A DNA stretch of 64,000 nucleotides from Bradyrhizobium sp. ORS 285. GTDB taxonomy: Bacteria > Pseudomonadota > Alphaproteobacteria > Rhizobiales > Xanthobacteraceae. The notes beneath the pieces are model-generated. The model saw only the letters and a program-made list of their open reading frames with translations. It made no database searches and was not told the DNA's origin. Positions 1-8,097 of the stretch are shown here, one piece after another. The stretch lies in assembly GCF_900176205.1 (NCBI RefSeq), contig NZ_LT859959.1:6747001-6811000 (forward strand), read 5' to 3'. The first letter of the stretch is position 1, and each line of letters opens with the position of its first letter. Made by a program: the position numbers and the translations under genes.

Positions 1-441
1 GGTGGCGCTGAGGCAGGCGCTGCCTTCAGCGCCGCTGCCCCCGGACGGCGAGTAGGCTTGAAGATGACTTGAAGGTGAGTTGGAGATGATCAGCGCAGCG
101 ATCCCCGCACGCGGCGGGGCGATCGCATATGGCTCGGCACTCCTCAGGGCCTCGTGGTTCGAGACGCGCCGAAGCCGGCACTCCTCACCATGAGGGTCTG
201 ACACCGAGGACGGTCCTGCACATCGACCATGAACACCTCGAGAGGCGTGTTCATGGAGAGGGTTTGAGAATCCCGTCGCGAAACAGGCCTCGTCCTGAGG
301 AGCCCGCCCGAGGCGGGCGTCTCGAAGGACGGTGGGAGGCGCGCTGCGGCTGCGAGCTTTGCTCATATGCAATCTTCCTGGCGCGGGCGTGGCGAGCTAA
401 ACTGAAGTTGTCGCGACGGCGCCCATCGATCACTCACCCGG
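1..441. other. Left-edge intergenic stretch
   Basis: No complete gene is visible. On the plus strand the open frame at 2-55 ends in TAG after an Ala/Pro-rich tail, so it could be the last residues of a gene starting outside the window; this cannot be judged from 18 codons. Around 98-126 an imperfect hairpin could terminate such a gene. The rest (149-337) is a degenerate copy of the dispersed repeat also found near 25.2 kb and 40.0 kb. Confidence 0.5.
149..337. repeat. Dispersed intergenic repeat, copy 1
   Basis: The stretch contains CCTCGTGGTTCGAGAC, TCCTCACCATGAGGGTC and, further on, GAGGAGCCCGCCCGAGGCGG followed by GCGTCTCGAAGG. The same modules (a CCTCATGGT...ACCATGAGG palindrome and a GAGGAGCC...GTCTCGAA module) occur at 25216-25361 and 40013-40112. 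It is non-coding, and all copies lie between genes. Confidence 0.7.
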
Positions 442-1170
442 TTACAAATCGAAATTCGTCGGCAGCATTACGACGTCGCGGATGGTCATGCCGCGCGGGC
501 GCGTCAGCATGAACATCACGACATTGGCGACCTCGGCCGGCTCCAGCAGGCTGCCGGATTCGCGCGCTTCCTTCAGCTTCTCGGCCGGCCAGTCGGCGAT
601 CAGCGCGGTCACCACAGGGCCCGGCGAGATCGCACCGATGCGGATGCCGTGCTTGAAGACCTGGCGGCGCGTGGTCTGCACGAAGCAGTCGATCGCCCAT
701 TTCGAGGAGGCATAGACCGGCTCCCACGGCGTCGGATAGTGCGCGGCCAGCGAGCTGGTGACGATGATGTCGCCGGAGCCGCGCGCGATCATGTGCGGCA
801 GCACGTCGCGGACGTTCTTGATCACGACATTGACGTTGAGATTGAGCATGCGGTCGATCGCATCGGTCTTGGCGTCGACGAGATCGCCGCCGAGATAGCT
901 GCCGGCATTGGCGTGGAAGATGTCGAGCCGGCCGGCCGCGTCGAGCACGCGCGGCAACAGGGTGGCGCAGTCCGTCGCATCGAGCAGGTCGATGACCACC
1001 GGGATCACCGCGTCGCCATGGCGCTCGCGCAGGCGCGCCAGTGCGGCGGCGTCGCGATCGATCATGACGACGCGCGCGCCGGCGGCCAGCATCGCCTCGC
1101 TGCTGGCGAGCCCGATGCCTGACGCCGCACCGGTGACGGCCGCCACCTTGCCTTCGAGTTCCCTGGTCAT
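442..1170 (-). CDS. Short-chain dehydrogenase/reductase
   Basis: This is a 242-residue classical SDR oxidoreductase, NAD(P)-dependent, presumably cytosolic. It shows the Rossmann glycine motif TGAASGIG near residue 13, an acidic residue after strand beta-2 (MIDRD) that suggests NAD preference, the HANAG motif, the catalytic Ser in IVTSSLAAH, YASSK as the YxxxK pair, and the SPGPV loop. I start at 1170 because AGGGAGGATG sits just upstream of this ATG. The open frame extends to 1248, but those extra residues are unlike an SDR N-terminus. It is a single gene, divergent from the PLP-fold protein. The substrate cannot be told from sequence; family assignment is sure. Confidence 0.9.
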   Translation of the reverse strand: MTRELEGKVAAVTGAASGIGLASSEAMLAAGARVVMIDRDAAALARLRERHGDAVIPVVIDLLDATDCATLLPRVLDAAGRLDIFHANAGSYLGGDLVDAKTDAIDRMLNLNVNVVIKNVRDVLPHMIARGSGDIIVTSSLAAHYPTPWEPVYASSKWAIDCFVQTTRRQVFKHGIRIGAISPGPVVTALIADWPAEKLKEARESGSLLEPAEVANVVMFMLTRPRGMTIRDVVMLPTNFDL

Positions 1171-1277
1171 CGCATCCTCCCTGTTGGGACACATCCTAGC
1201 GCAGTTCGGATGCGCCTGCTGCTGATCGGTTTGGACCCAACACACCATCCGCGCGTTTGCTCACCACCGCACCAACG

Positions 1278-2558
1278 ATGAGTCCGATGGAGACGATCGA
1301 CGCTTATCTCGCCCGCAAGCATCAGGAACTCAAGCTCCTGAACGGCTGCCTGCGGCGGCCGCACGCGCTGCCGATGCCTCGCACGGTCGGCGAGGTTATC
1401 AGGCAGAAGTTTCAGCTCGCCGCCGCGCTCAAGGCGGAGCACGCCCTGAACGACTGGACCGCGACCGAGACGGCCTGGGCGGACGCGGACGATCACCGCG
1501 CCGGCCCGTTCGCGTTCGCCTACGACTATCAGCGCGCGGATCTCGAGGTGCGCGGGCCGTCGTTCTATGCGGCCGGCAATGATATCGCGGACACGCTCTA
1601 TACGATCTCCGGCATGGCGGCGATTGCGGCGCTGCTGCTGGCGACGCGGCCGGTGCTCGGCGAGGCTGACCTGCTGATGCTGCCGGGCTCCTATGGCGAG
1701 ACCCAGGAGCTGGTCGAGGCGCATGCGCGGCATCTGCATCCCCTGGCGCTGACGCGCGACCTCGCCGACGCGCTGGCGCAGCGATCATCCAAAGCGAGGC
1801 TGCTGCTGCTCGATTCCAGCACGACGGCCGCGCGGTTCGAAGCCGTGCTGCGCTGCCGACGCCCGGCGCTCGATCTCTTGATCTTCGACACGACGTGCTT
1901 TGCCAATGGTTCGGGCCGCATCCGCCGCGTGCTCGCATGGGCGCGACGCTCGCGCGTGCCGGTCGTAATGGTGCGCAGCCACACCAAGCTGGATTCGCTC
2001 GGCGCCGAATATGGCCGTCTGGGCTCGGTCGCCTTCGTCGACTGGACACACGTGCCGGAGGCGCTCGCCGCGTTGCCGGAGCAGACGCGCAACGCTGTCC
2101 GACTGCTCGGCGGCGCGGCGCTGCCGGCGCATTTTCCGCCTTATGTCGGCACGCGAGACTATCGCGCGCTGACGGCGCGGCGCATGGCGGCGATTCTGCG
2201 CAACAGCCGCCGCGCGCGGTACCGGTTTGCCGCGGCACTGCGCGGCCTCACCGCGGAGCTGGACTACGCGCACGGCCTTTACGTCACTCTGGCGAGCCGC
2301 ACGCCGCTGGACGAGACCACGGCCCGGCAAGCCGCGGCAGCGATGAGCGACGACCTCAGGCGCGACGGCCTGCCGATCCGCCACGCCGGCAGCTTCGGCT
2401 TCGACTTCGCCGCGACGGAATGGTTTCACGACGCCACCACCGATTGCTACAGCGTCCGCGTGGCCGTGCCCGATCTGCCCACCGCCATGTGGGATGAGCT
2501 GACCGACGCGATCGCCGGCTGGTGGCGCGCGCATCAGGGACGATCCGCCGCGGCGTGA
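1278..2558 (+). CDS. PLP-fold (type I) enzyme of unknown specificity
   Basis: The 426-residue protein looks like a fold-type I pyridoxal-phosphate enzyme. A small-residue stretch with SGMAAIAAL near residues 111-119 fits the phosphate-binding helix, LLIFDTTCF (Asp204) fits the Asp that pairs with the pyridine nitrogen, and MVRSHTKLDSLG (Lys237) fits the Schiff-base lysine. The C-terminal region ending in YSVRVAVPD resembles the small domain. I do not recognise the family, and the N-terminal third matches nothing I know. The frame opens at a TTG at 1257; ATG 1278 or ATG 1287 is more plausible, and none has a clear ribosome site. It lies between a divergent SDR and a downstream solute-binding gene 79 bp away. 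Transferase, lyase or desulfhydrase are all possible. Confidence 0.75.
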   Translation: MSPMETIDAYLARKHQELKLLNGCLRRPHALPMPRTVGEVIRQKFQLAAALKAEHALNDWTATETAWADADDHRAGPFAFAYDYQRADLEVRGPSFYAAGNDIADTLYTISGMAAIAALLLATRPVLGEADLLMLPGSYGETQELVEAHARHLHPLALTRDLADALAQRSSKARLLLLDSSTTAARFEAVLRCRRPALDLLIFDTTCFANGSGRIRRVLAWARRSRVPVVMVRSHTKLDSLGAEYGRLGSVAFVDWTHVPEALAALPEQTRNAVRLLGGAALPAHFPPYVGTRDYRALTARRMAAILRNSRRARYRFAAALRGLTAELDYAHGLYVTLASRTPLDETTARQAAAAMSDDLRRDGLPIRHAGSFGFDFAATEWFHDATTDCYSVRVAVPDLPTAMWDELTDAIAGWWRAHQGRSAAA

Positions 2559-2637
2559 GCGCGCCATTGGCCTGGCGATGGTGGCACGCGCCTTGCCTTC
2601 CTCAACGTCAATCGTATCACGCCGCAGGGGGGTCTCC

Positions 2638-4257
2638 ATGAGCAGCTCGCATTTCGATTTGACACGCCGCCATTTCGTGCTCGGCGGCCTTGGCGCCGCA
2701 GGGCTCAGCGCCTTTGGCCCGCGCGTCGCGCTGGCGCAAGGCCGCGCCGAGACGCTGCTGGTGGTGCAGGAGCTCGGGCCGAACTCGCTGGACATGCAGG
2801 GCGTCGGCTCGAACCAGACCGTGAACGGGCTCGCCTGGAATTGCTACGACCGGCTGCTCAGCTACGCGGCGAAGACGCTGCCGGACGGGACCATCTCCTA
2901 TGATCGTGCGACGCTGGCGCCGGAGCTCGCCGAGAGCTGGGAGGTCGCCGCCGACGGCATGTCCTGCACCTTCAAGCTGCGCAAGGACGCGACCTTCCAT
3001 GACGGCACGCCGGTCACCGCGAAGGACGTGAAGTGGTCGTTCGACCGCGCCGTCTCGGTCGGCGGCTTCCCGACCTTCCAGATGTCGGCGGGCTCGCTGG
3101 AGAAGCCGGAGCAGTTCGTCGTGGTCGACGACCACACCTTCCGCATCGACTACATCCGCAAGGACAAGATGCTGCTGTTCAACGTCGCGGTGGTCGTGCC
3201 CTTCGTGATCAATTCGGAGCTCGCCAGGAAGAACGCGACCGCCGAGGATCCATGGGCGCTGGCCTGGCTGAAGAACAACGAGGCCGGCGGCGGCGCCTAC
3301 AAGGTGGAGAGCTGGAAGCCCGGCACGGAGACCATTCTCAGCCGGTTCGACAAATGGACATGCGGGCCGCTGCCGAAGATCAAGCGCGTGATCGCGCGCG
3401 ACATCCCCTCTGCCGGCACGCGGCGGGCGATGCTGGAACGCGGCGATGCCGATCTCTCCAGCGGCTTCGCGCCGCGCGACTTCGATCAGCTGATCAAGGA
3501 GGGCAAGGTCAAGGTGACGGGCGTGCCGATTCCGAATGCACTGTGGTACGTCGCGCTCAACACGGCGAAGCCGCCGTTCGACAATGTCAAGCTGCGCCAG
3601 GCGATCGCCTGGGCGATGCCCTATGAGCAGATCCAGGGAAGCGCGTTCTTCGGGCGCGCGGTGCCGATGTATGGCGGCGCTGGTGACGTGACCAAGCCGG
3701 TGTGGCCGCAGCCGTTTCCTTATGTGACCGATCTCGACAAGGCCAAAGCGCTGATGAAGGAGGCCGGCCTGGAAGGTCTCGAGACGACGTTGTCGCTCGA
3801 CGCGGGTACCGCCACGGTCGGCGAGCCCACCGCGATCCTGATCCAGGAGAATCTCGCCAAGATCGGCATCAAGGCGTCCATCGACAAGATCCCGGGCGCC
3901 AACTGGCGGACGACCTTGAACAAGAAGGAGCTGCCGATGGCGCTCAACCGGTTCTCAGGCTGGCTCGATTATCCCGAATACTACTTCTACTGGAATTTCC
4001 ACGGCCGCAATTCGATCTTCAACATCTCGTCCTACCAGAGCAAGGAGATGGATGCGCTGATCGACAAGGCGCGCTTCACGACGGACGCGGCGGAATATGA
4101 GACGACCGTGAAGGATTTCATCGGACTGTGCATGCGCGAGGTCCCGGTGGTGCCGCTGAACCAGCCGATCCACGACGTCGCGATGCAGAAGGCGGTGAGC
4201 GGCTACGAGTTCTGGTTTCACCGCGAGCCGGACTATCGGCAGTTCGTGAAGGGGTAG
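2638..4257 (+). CDS. ABC transporter substrate-binding protein, family 5 (peptide/oligopeptide type)
   Basis: This is a 539-residue extracytoplasmic solute-binding protein of the DppA/OppA type (SBP_bac_5). The N-terminus has a twin-arginine signal, TRRHFVLGGLGAAGL, ending near AQG, so a folded protein is probably exported by Tat. The body shows the family features LAESWEVAADGMSCTFKLRK, FHDGTPVTAKDVKWSFDR and KLRQAIAWAM. The start at 2638 follows CAGGGGGGTCTCC, a strong ribosome site; the upstream extension of the frame is rejected. No permease or ATPase gene is adjacent, since the next gene is convergent corA, so it must work with a transporter encoded elsewhere. The ligand is unknown. Confidence 0.93.
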   Translation: MSSSHFDLTRRHFVLGGLGAAGLSAFGPRVALAQGRAETLLVVQELGPNSLDMQGVGSNQTVNGLAWNCYDRLLSYAAKTLPDGTISYDRATLAPELAESWEVAADGMSCTFKLRKDATFHDGTPVTAKDVKWSFDRAVSVGGFPTFQMSAGSLEKPEQFVVVDDHTFRIDYIRKDKMLLFNVAVVVPFVINSELARKNATAEDPWALAWLKNNEAGGGAYKVESWKPGTETILSRFDKWTCGPLPKIKRVIARDIPSAGTRRAMLERGDADLSSGFAPRDFDQLIKEGKVKVTGVPIPNALWYVALNTAKPPFDNVKLRQAIAWAMPYEQIQGSAFFGRAVPMYGGAGDVTKPVWPQPFPYVTDLDKAKALMKEAGLEGLETTLSLDAGTATVGEPTAILIQENLAKIGIKASIDKIPGANWRTTLNKKELPMALNRFSGWLDYPEYYFYWNFHGRNSIFNISSYQSKEMDALIDKARFTTDAAEYETTVKDFIGLCMREVPVVPLNQPIHDVAMQKAVSGYEFWFHREPDYRQFVKG

Positions 4258-4323
4258 CGTATCAGTCGGGACAGGCTGGTCCGTCCTCGCTGGCAGCATG
4301 ATCACCCTTCTCGCCACGGCACC

Positions 4324-4358
4324 GGTGTACCCTCTCCCCTTGCGGGAGAGGGTGCACC
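4324..4358. terminator. Hairpin between convergent genes, repeat-like
   Basis: A 15-bp stem (GGTGTACCCTCTCCC against GGGAGAGGGTGCACC, one G-T wobble) with a 5-base loop lies between the convergent solute-binding and corA genes. The ACCCTCTCCC core is shared with intergenic repeats near 9.7 kb and 57.5 kb, so it is both a plausible bidirectional terminator and a member of a repeat family. No T-run follows directly. Confidence 0.6.
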
Positions 4359-4420
4359 GTCATCGCGGCTTGCACTTTTCCTTCAATGCTCGATGGAGAT
4401 AACGCAGCCGATCGCCGCCC

Positions 4421-5434
4421 TCACAGCCACCCGCGCCGGCGGAACTGCCAGTACAGCACGCTGCACACCACCGCGATGAAGCCGAGCACCGCGTAGTAGC
4501 CGTATTGCCATTTCAGCTCCGGCATATGCTCGAAGTTCATGCCGTAGATTCCCGCCACTGCGGTCGGCACCGCGAGGATGGCGGCCCAGGCTGCCAGCCG
4601 GCGGGCGATGTCGGTCTGCTGCGCCTGTCCCGCCATCATGCTGGCCTCGAACACGAAAGCGAGGATCTCGCGCAAGGAGTCCGCATCCTCCTCGGCGCGC
4701 TTGGCGTGATCGAGCACGTCGCGGAAGAGCGGCGCCATCTCGGCGTCGATGGCGACATTGTCGACATGCTCCAGCCGCTTGCAGACGTCGACGACGGGGC
4801 CGACGGCGCGGCGCAGCCGCAGCAGATCGCGACGCAGGCGATAGAGCCGGTCGACCTCGTGACGCGCCAGGGGACGCTGCAGCACGACCTCCTCCAGGGT
4901 CTCGACCTCGGCCATGATGCTCTCGGTCACCGGGCGGTAGTTGTCGACGATGAAGTCGAGGATCGCATAGAGGATGTAGTCCTCGCCCTTGGCGAGCGAG
5001 CCCGGACAGCTCTCGCAACGCTCGCGCACCGCCCCATAGGATGTCGAGGCGCCGTGGCGCACGGAGACGACGAAGCCGGGGCCGACGAAGATATGGGTCT
5101 CGCCGAAGACGATGTGATCCTTGACGAGCTGCGCGGTGCGGGCGACGACGAACAGCGCATCGCCGTAACGCTCGACCTTCGGCTGCTGATGCGCCTTGGA
5201 GGCGTCCTCGATCGCCAGCTCATGCAAATTGAACTGATCGGCGATCCGCTGCAGCAGCGCCGCATCGGGCTCGTGCAGCCCGATCCACACCACATGGCCC
5301 GGCCGCCGGCTCCATTCGCCGGCATCCTCGATGGCGATATCGGCGACGCGATGGCCATTGGCGTAGACGCCGGCCGCGACCACGCCGGGCTCGCGCGGGC
5401 CACCGGCTGCTGGTTGAATCGTGACGTGGCGCAT
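4421..5434 (-). CDS. corA: CorA-family magnesium/divalent-cation transporter
   Basis: The 337-residue protein has a large soluble N-terminal domain and two C-terminal membrane helices (about residues 277-297 and 308-328). The signature YGMNF lies at the end of the first helix, as in CorA channels for Mg2+, Co2+ and Ni2+; the usual ion-selectivity loop follows as EHMPELKWQYGYY. The long basic/acidic helix DRLYRLRRDLLRLRR is also typical. I start at 5434, where homologous N-termini would begin. An in-frame ATG at 5497 overlaps the upstream kinase stop as TGATG and would give 358 residues by translational coupling. It is convergent with the solute-binding gene. The family call is firm; ion specificity is inferred. 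Confidence 0.93.
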   Translation of the reverse strand: MRHVTIQPAAGGPREPGVVAAGVYANGHRVADIAIEDAGEWSRRPGHVVWIGLHEPDAALLQRIADQFNLHELAIEDASKAHQQPKVERYGDALFVVARTAQLVKDHIVFGETHIFVGPGFVVSVRHGASTSYGAVRERCESCPGSLAKGEDYILYAILDFIVDNYRPVTESIMAEVETLEEVVLQRPLARHEVDRLYRLRRDLLRLRRAVGPVVDVCKRLEHVDNVAIDAEMAPLFRDVLDHAKRAEEDADSLREILAFVFEASMMAGQAQQTDIARRLAAWAAILAVPTAVAGIYGMNFEHMPELKWQYGYYAVLGFIAVVCSVLYWQFRRRGWL

Positions 5435-5496
5435 CCCTGGTTCTCCGCTCGCAAGACCGACTTTCGACGCGAGGACTCGCTGGGTCAAGCGGCGCA

Positions 5497-7101
5497 TCAG
5501 GTCACGCCCGTCGGGCCGTCGAGCAGCTGCCGCACGCGGCGGACCAGATCGGTGCGGCGGTACGGCTTGTTGATGATCTCGAACTCGCCGATGTTGGCGT
5601 CGGCGCGCTCGACGGCGGCATCGGAATAGCCCGTCGTCAGCAGCACCTTCAGCTTCGGCTGGCGCTTGCGCGCCTCGCGCGCCAGCACCGTGCCGTTCAT
5701 GCCGCCGGGCATCACGAGATCGGTGAACAGCAGATCGAAGCGTGTCTCCGAATCCAACAATTCCAGCGCCGCATGCGCGTTGGCGGCAACCTCGGTGCGG
5801 TAGCCGAAATCCTCCAGGATCGAGCGCGCGAGCTCGGCCACCTCGGCGCGATCCTCGACGATCAGGATGCGCTCGCTGCCGGTGCGATCCATCGCCATCT
5901 GTGGGCGCACCGACGGCGCGGCGATCGCCTGCTCGGTTGCCGGAAACAGCAATTGCACCGTCGTGCCGAGCCCGAGCTCGCTGTAGATGTAGGTGCTGCC
6001 GCCGGACTGGCGGGTGAAGCCATAGACCATCGCGAGCCCGAGCCCGGTGCCCTTGCCCTCCTCCTTGGTGGTGAAGAACGGCTCGGCGACACGCGCGAGG
6101 ATGTGGTGCGGAATGCCGACGCCGTCGTCGGAGACCTTGAGCGCGACATAGCGGCCGCCTTTGGGCACGCCGAACTGCACGACGTCCTCATCCGAAATCT
6201 CCTTGTTCTCGGTGCGGATCGTCAGCGTGCCGCCCTCCGGCATGGCGTCGCGCGCATTGACGAACAGGTTGAGCAGCGCGACCTCCGCCTGGGTCTGGTC
6301 GACCCGGCTGTTCCACAGGTCCGGCTGCGGCTTGACCACGATGCGCACGCTCTCGCCGAGAGTATGCCGCGCCATCTGCACCATGGTCTCGATCATGTTG
6401 TTGAGGTTGATCGGCCGGCTGTCGAGCCGCTGCTTGCGCGCGAACGACAGCAATTGCTGCGTCAGGGTCGCGGCGCGATTGGCGGCGGAGCGGATGTTGT
6501 CGACGGCGCGGCGATGCCGCGGCGCGAGCTCGCTGACGGCGCCCTGCAAGGTCTCGGTGTAGCCGATGATCACCTGCAGGATGTTGTTGAAGTCGTGCGC
6601 GATGCCGCCGGTGAGCTGGCCGATCGCCTCCATCTTCTGCGACTGCACCAGCGCGCTCTCGGCGTCGCGCCGGCGCGACACGTCGAGCTGCGAGCCGAAG
6701 AAATAAACCAGCTCGCCGTCGCGGTTGTAGACCGGGCTGATGAACAGCGCATTCCAGAACGCGGCGCCGTTCTTGCGGTAGTTCAGGATCTCCACCGCAA
6801 TGTCCTGGCGGTTGGCGATCGCGGTGCGCACGGCGTCGATGGTGTCGCGATCGGTGTCGGGCCCTTGCAGGAAGCGGCAATTGGAGCCGACGATCTCGGC
6901 GAGCCGGTAGCCGGTCATCTCCAGGAAGGCGCGGTTGGCGAACAGGATTGGATTGTCGTTCTGGCGCGGATCGGTGACGATCATCGGCATCCGCGTGGTC
7001 TCGACCGCCGCGAAGAAGATGTCGTGGCGCTCCGACGACAGATCGGATGCGTCGCCGCTGTCGACGACCGCCCGATCGCGCTGCGGCTTGTGCTCTGACA
7101 T
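5497..7101 (-). CDS. LOV-domain hybrid histidine kinase/response regulator (blue-light sensor candidate)
   Basis: A soluble 534-residue protein with three parts. Residues about 35-142 form a PAS domain of the LOV subclass: SNCRFLQG contains Cys75, the flavin-adduct cysteine, and FFGSQLD carries the conserved Gln. Residues about 155-385 are a HisKA/HATPase kinase with phospho-acceptor His169 in GGIAHDFNN, N-box LNLFVNARDAM, and glycine boxes DDGVGI and GKGTGLGLAMV. Residues about 408-530 are a receiver with phospho-acceptor Asp in LLFTDLVMPGG and lysine in NKPY. I start at 7101 (GGTGGAGCAGAGAACG upstream); the frame's extra 99 residues lack character. No transmembrane segment is seen. No DNA-binding output gene is adjacent, so the partner is unknown. 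Light sensing is inferred from the intact LOV motif. Confidence 0.92.
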   Translation of the reverse strand: MSEHKPQRDRAVVDSGDASDLSSERHDIFFAAVETTRMPMIVTDPRQNDNPILFANRAFLEMTGYRLAEIVGSNCRFLQGPDTDRDTIDAVRTAIANRQDIAVEILNYRKNGAAFWNALFISPVYNRDGELVYFFGSQLDVSRRRDAESALVQSQKMEAIGQLTGGIAHDFNNILQVIIGYTETLQGAVSELAPRHRRAVDNIRSAANRAATLTQQLLSFARKQRLDSRPINLNNMIETMVQMARHTLGESVRIVVKPQPDLWNSRVDQTQAEVALLNLFVNARDAMPEGGTLTIRTENKEISDEDVVQFGVPKGGRYVALKVSDDGVGIPHHILARVAEPFFTTKEEGKGTGLGLAMVYGFTRQSGGSTYIYSELGLGTTVQLLFPATEQAIAAPSVRPQMAMDRTGSERILIVEDRAEVAELARSILEDFGYRTEVAANAHAALELLDSETRFDLLFTDLVMPGGMNGTVLAREARKRQPKLKVLLTTGYSDAAVERADANIGEFEIINKPYRRTDLVRRVRQLLDGPTGVT

Positions 7102-7386
7102 CGTTCTCTGCTCCACCTTGGTCAGTGGTGACGCGCGGGGGTCGCGCGTGCGCCAAATGTTCCAATGCAGGCGCCTATCGATATGCCGCTGGAGGGGCTC
7201 GGGTTCCCGCAGGTAGGGTTGTGTGAGACCAGCCGACGGCCCCCTCACGAAAATGCGACGAGCCGCCGCTGGAACCATCCCGGCGGAACGAGATACAGCG
7301 CGCCGCACGGACCCAGCACGCCCTCGACGATGCCGGAACAACCGCGCTACATCGGTGCTCCGATCATCAGGGCAGGAGTCACCGTC

Positions 7387-8091
7387 ATGGCAGCACACAA
7401 GGTCGCATTAGTCACCGCGGGCGGCAGCGGCATGGGCGCGGCAGCCGCTCGCCGTCTCGCCGCAGATGGTTTTCACGTCGCGATCCTGTCGTCCTCGGGG
7501 AAGGGCGAAGCGCTGGCAGCCGAACTCGGCGGCCTCGGCGTCACCGGCTCGAACAAATCGAACGATGATCTCAAGCGCCTCGTCGACGGCGCGATGAGCC
7601 GGTGGGGTCGCGTCGACGTGCTCGTCAATAGCGCCGGCCACGGCCCGCGCGCGCCGATCATGGAGCTGACCGACGAGCAGTGGCACGCCGGGATGGACAC
7701 CTACCTGCTGAACGTCATCCGTCCGACGCGGTTCGTGACGCCGATCATGCAGGCGCAGAAGAACGGCGCGATCATCAACATCTCGACCGCCTGGACGTTC
7801 GAGCCCTCGGCGATGTTTCCGACTTCGGCCGTGTTTCGCGCCGGGCTCGCGTCGTTCACCAAGATCTTCACCGACACATACGCCGCAGATAACGTCAGAA
7901 TGAACAACGTGCTGCCGGGCTGGATCGACAGCCTGCCCGCGACCGAGGAGCGCCGCAGCACGGTGCCGATGGGTCGCTACGGCAAGGCCGAGGAGATCGC
8001 CGCGACCATCGCCTTCCTCGCCTCCGACGGCGCGGCCTACATCACCGGGCAGAACATCCGGGTCGACGGTGGATTGACGAGGAGCGTGTGA
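7387..8091 (+). CDS. SDR-family protein lacking the canonical YxxxK
   Basis: A 234-residue Rossmann protein of the SDR superfamily: glycine motif TAGGSGMG at residues 10-17, NSAG at 81-84, Ser133 in NISTAW, and the C-terminal ITGQNIRVDGGLTRS typical of FabG-like enzymes. Aligning AGLASFTK with the usual AALASFTK places S147-A-V-F-R151 where YxxxK should be, so both the catalytic Tyr and Lys are replaced. It either uses different chemistry or has a non-redox role. The start at 7387 is chosen from CAGGAGTCACCGTC upstream. It is divergent from the LOV kinase and convergent with the GS-like gene, 6 bp away. Superfamily membership is sure; activity is doubtful. Confidence 0.88.
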   Translation: MAAHKVALVTAGGSGMGAAAARRLAADGFHVAILSSSGKGEALAAELGGLGVTGSNKSNDDLKRLVDGAMSRWGRVDVLVNSAGHGPRAPIMELTDEQWHAGMDTYLLNVIRPTRFVTPIMQAQKNGAIINISTAWTFEPSAMFPTSAVFRAGLASFTKIFTDTYAADNVRMNNVLPGWIDSLPATEERRSTVPMGRYGKAEEIAATIAFLASDGAAYITGQNIRVDGGLTRSV

Positions 8092-8097
8092 GGCGCC

